From the NCBI GenBank assembly GCA_002702065.1, contig NZXX01000009.1, positions 62,001-126,000 of the forward strand: DNA of 64,000 nucleotides, written 5' to 3'. Under the pieces are notes generated by a model that had not been told where the DNA came from, did not search any database, and saw only the letters and a program-made list of their open reading frames with translations. This document shows, in pieces, positions 63,095 through 64,000 of this stretch; within the stretch, counting starts at the first letter, position 1, and every line of letters begins with the position of its first letter. The position numbers and the translations under genes are program-made. The stretch is from Anaerolineaceae bacterium. Lineage in GTDB: Bacteria; Chloroflexota; Anaerolineae; Aggregatilineales; Phototrophicaceae.

Positions 63095-63163
63095 GACAAT
63101 CCATCATTCAATAACCGGTTGCTGGTTATTTTATCAGATGTGGATTGTAGAAAATACCGTCAT

Positions 63164-63367
63164 TCAGTTATCCGACTCGTGTACTTCATGTTCCTTCAAC
63201 GTCTGACCAATGACGCGCGTCAGATCGTCTGCTGCAATTTCCAACCCCAGCATGTAGCCATCATAGGTGCCGTTGGGGTGCGACTGCGCACGCACACGCG
63301 CCTGATGCGCCAGTTCGTGCCAGCGCGCGAGTAGTTCAGTTAATTCCTTCAACAGGTCCGGGTCCAT
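63164..63367 (-). CDS. Small helical protein
   Basis: 67 residues with GAGG before the ATG. It is predicted to be helical (LLKELTELLARWHELAHQARVRAQ, then YDGYMLGLEIAADDLTRVIGQTLKEH). No membrane segment or known motif is seen. It lies between the membrane protein gene and elp3 on the same strand and may be cotranscribed with them. I do not recognise the family. Confidence 0.7.
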   Translation of the reverse strand: MDPDLLKELTELLARWHELAHQARVRAQSHPNGTYDGYMLGLEIAADDLTRVIGQTLKEHEVHESDN

Positions 63368-63447
63368 TGCCCACCTCGTTATATTTTATATTGCATACCA
63401 AAACAATACGAACAAATCATTCGTATTCTGTCAGCCACGGATTACCA

Positions 63448-63852
63448 TTACTCGAAAATGTCGTCTTCGCCTACAGACACACGCTTGCGCTTGCCAGCTT
63501 CTTCATCAAATTCCAGTTCCAGCCCGCCCACCCAGCGAGCCCCCTGGTTATAGGCAAACGCCCAGATAATGCCGCTGATGCCACCGACAATGGTCGAGAT
63601 CACCACGTAGACCACGATAAAAATGCACAGACCAACCAGCCCAAAAGCGGCTGTCATATCTGCAAAATCGGCAGGAGAGGGGCTGTTTAGCGTGGTGTTG
63701 CTGGCACTCATGGAAACCAAACCGGCAAACGCGCTCAGAAAAACGGCCTGCATAGCGGCAAGCAGCACACCGGAAATGACGGCAGTAATCAGCCCGATCA
63801 TGGCGCCGATTTTGAATGCCGAATTGATGCCCACCCGTTTCAGTGTAACCAT
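63448..63852 (-). CDS. Small three-helix membrane protein
   Basis: 134 residues from an ATG at 63852 preceded by GAGGGG. Two or three hydrophobic segments are visible (FKIGAMIGLITAVISGVLLAAM; FGLVGLCIFIVVYVVISTIVGGISGIIWAF), with a charged C-terminal tail (FDEEAGKRKR...GEDDIFE). It resembles DUF3566-like small membrane proteins, but the match is not firm. A near-consensus promoter lies just upstream. Confidence 0.75.
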   Translation of the reverse strand: MVTLKRVGINSAFKIGAMIGLITAVISGVLLAAMQAVFLSAFAGLVSMSASNTTLNSPSPADFADMTAAFGLVGLCIFIVVYVVISTIVGGISGIIWAFAYNQGARWVGGLELEFDEEAGKRKRVSVGEDDIFE

Positions 63853-63876
63853 AATCCCCTCAATGGTTTGCGACAG

Positions 63877-63905
63877 GTTATAGTTTTTAATATAAAGCTT
63901 GTCCG
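63877..63905 (-). promoter_or_regulatory. Promoter of the small membrane protein gene
   Basis: On the minus strand CGGACA (63905-63900), a 17-base spacer and TATAAC (63882-63877) match the sigma-70 consensus well. The start codon is about 18 bases after the expected transcription start. Confidence 0.6.
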
Positions 63906-64000
63906 CGCCACAAAACCATAAGACCTTGTGAATCATATATCAATTACGAGATGTGCCCTAGTTACAATTTGGTCAAATGGACTCATGTTTAGGACAAAAT

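Overview
The window is about 64 kb of GC-rich bacterial chromosome (roughly 58-60% GC by eye) holding about 60 genes and no rRNA, tRNA or CRISPR that I can recognise. The gene set suggests a Chloroflexota bacterium, most likely of the Anaerolineae type: a secreted DUF3160 protein, a bacterial Elp3, a short EF-Ts, FHA/zinc-ribbon proteins, many secreted or lipid-anchored proteins, and a C-terminal-only CinA. The assignment rests on gene content alone and is an inference.

Layout. (1) 1-1069 is the 5' part of an AT-rich minus-strand OLD/RecF-like ATPase cut by the left edge. It looks like the tip of a transferred, possibly defence-related segment. (2) 1.3-10.6 kb carries mixed housekeeping and signalling genes: DUF3160, a GAF histidine kinase, ThpR, a PLP decarboxylase, a creatininase-like hydrolase, a methyltransferase and a zinc-ribbon FHA protein. 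(3) 10.9-18.1 kb is a general amino-acid ABC transporter of the Aap/Bzt type: two binding proteins, two unusually large permeases and an ATPase. (4) 18.2-25.3 kb holds a DinB/YfiT-like protein, holB, DUF1684, a sulfatase, an aldehyde dehydrogenase homologue without its catalytic cysteine, pncC and a LysM lipoprotein. (5) 25.3-27.9 kb is rpsB-tsf-pyrH on the minus strand, with a good promoter and a terminator hairpin before pyrH. (6) 28.0-35.7 kb has a frameshifted ArsR gene with its SRPBCC partner, a toroid protein next to a DUF4037 protein, a BON protein, a polyprenol-phosphate sugar transferase, a heptose-phosphate-type nucleotidyltransferase and an FHA-REC-FHA protein.

(7) 35.8-50.3 kb is a long minus-strand array centred on one-carbon, methionine and nucleoside metabolism. 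It has a homocysteine methyltransferase/MTHFR fusion, a PanE-like reductase, adenosine deaminase, cobalamin-dependent MetH, a nucleoside phosphorylase behind a clear SAM-I riboswitch and terminator, and glnA. Inside it lie a VapBC-like toxin-antitoxin pair and a compact group of small genes: two proteins with ribosomal L7/L12-C-terminal-like modules and a ParA-like protein with a degenerate P-loop. The ParA-like gene is preceded by seven helically phased TATCCCA-type half-sites. (8) 50.7-64 kb has an alpha/beta hydrolase, an SLC13-type transporter with TrkA-C domains, a VanZ-like protein, a 70-bp foldback element, glutaminyl cyclase, MurJ, a candidate small RNA, a PAS histidine kinase, an ABC exporter pair, Elp3 and two small proteins.

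The best places for something new are the phased-repeat/ParA-like/L7-L12-like group (45.9-47.2 kb), the coiled-coil and beta-domain insertion in the AapM-type permease, the cysteine-less aldehyde dehydrogenase, the SAM-riboswitch nucleoside phosphorylase and the promoter-to-terminator small RNA at 57.5 kb.
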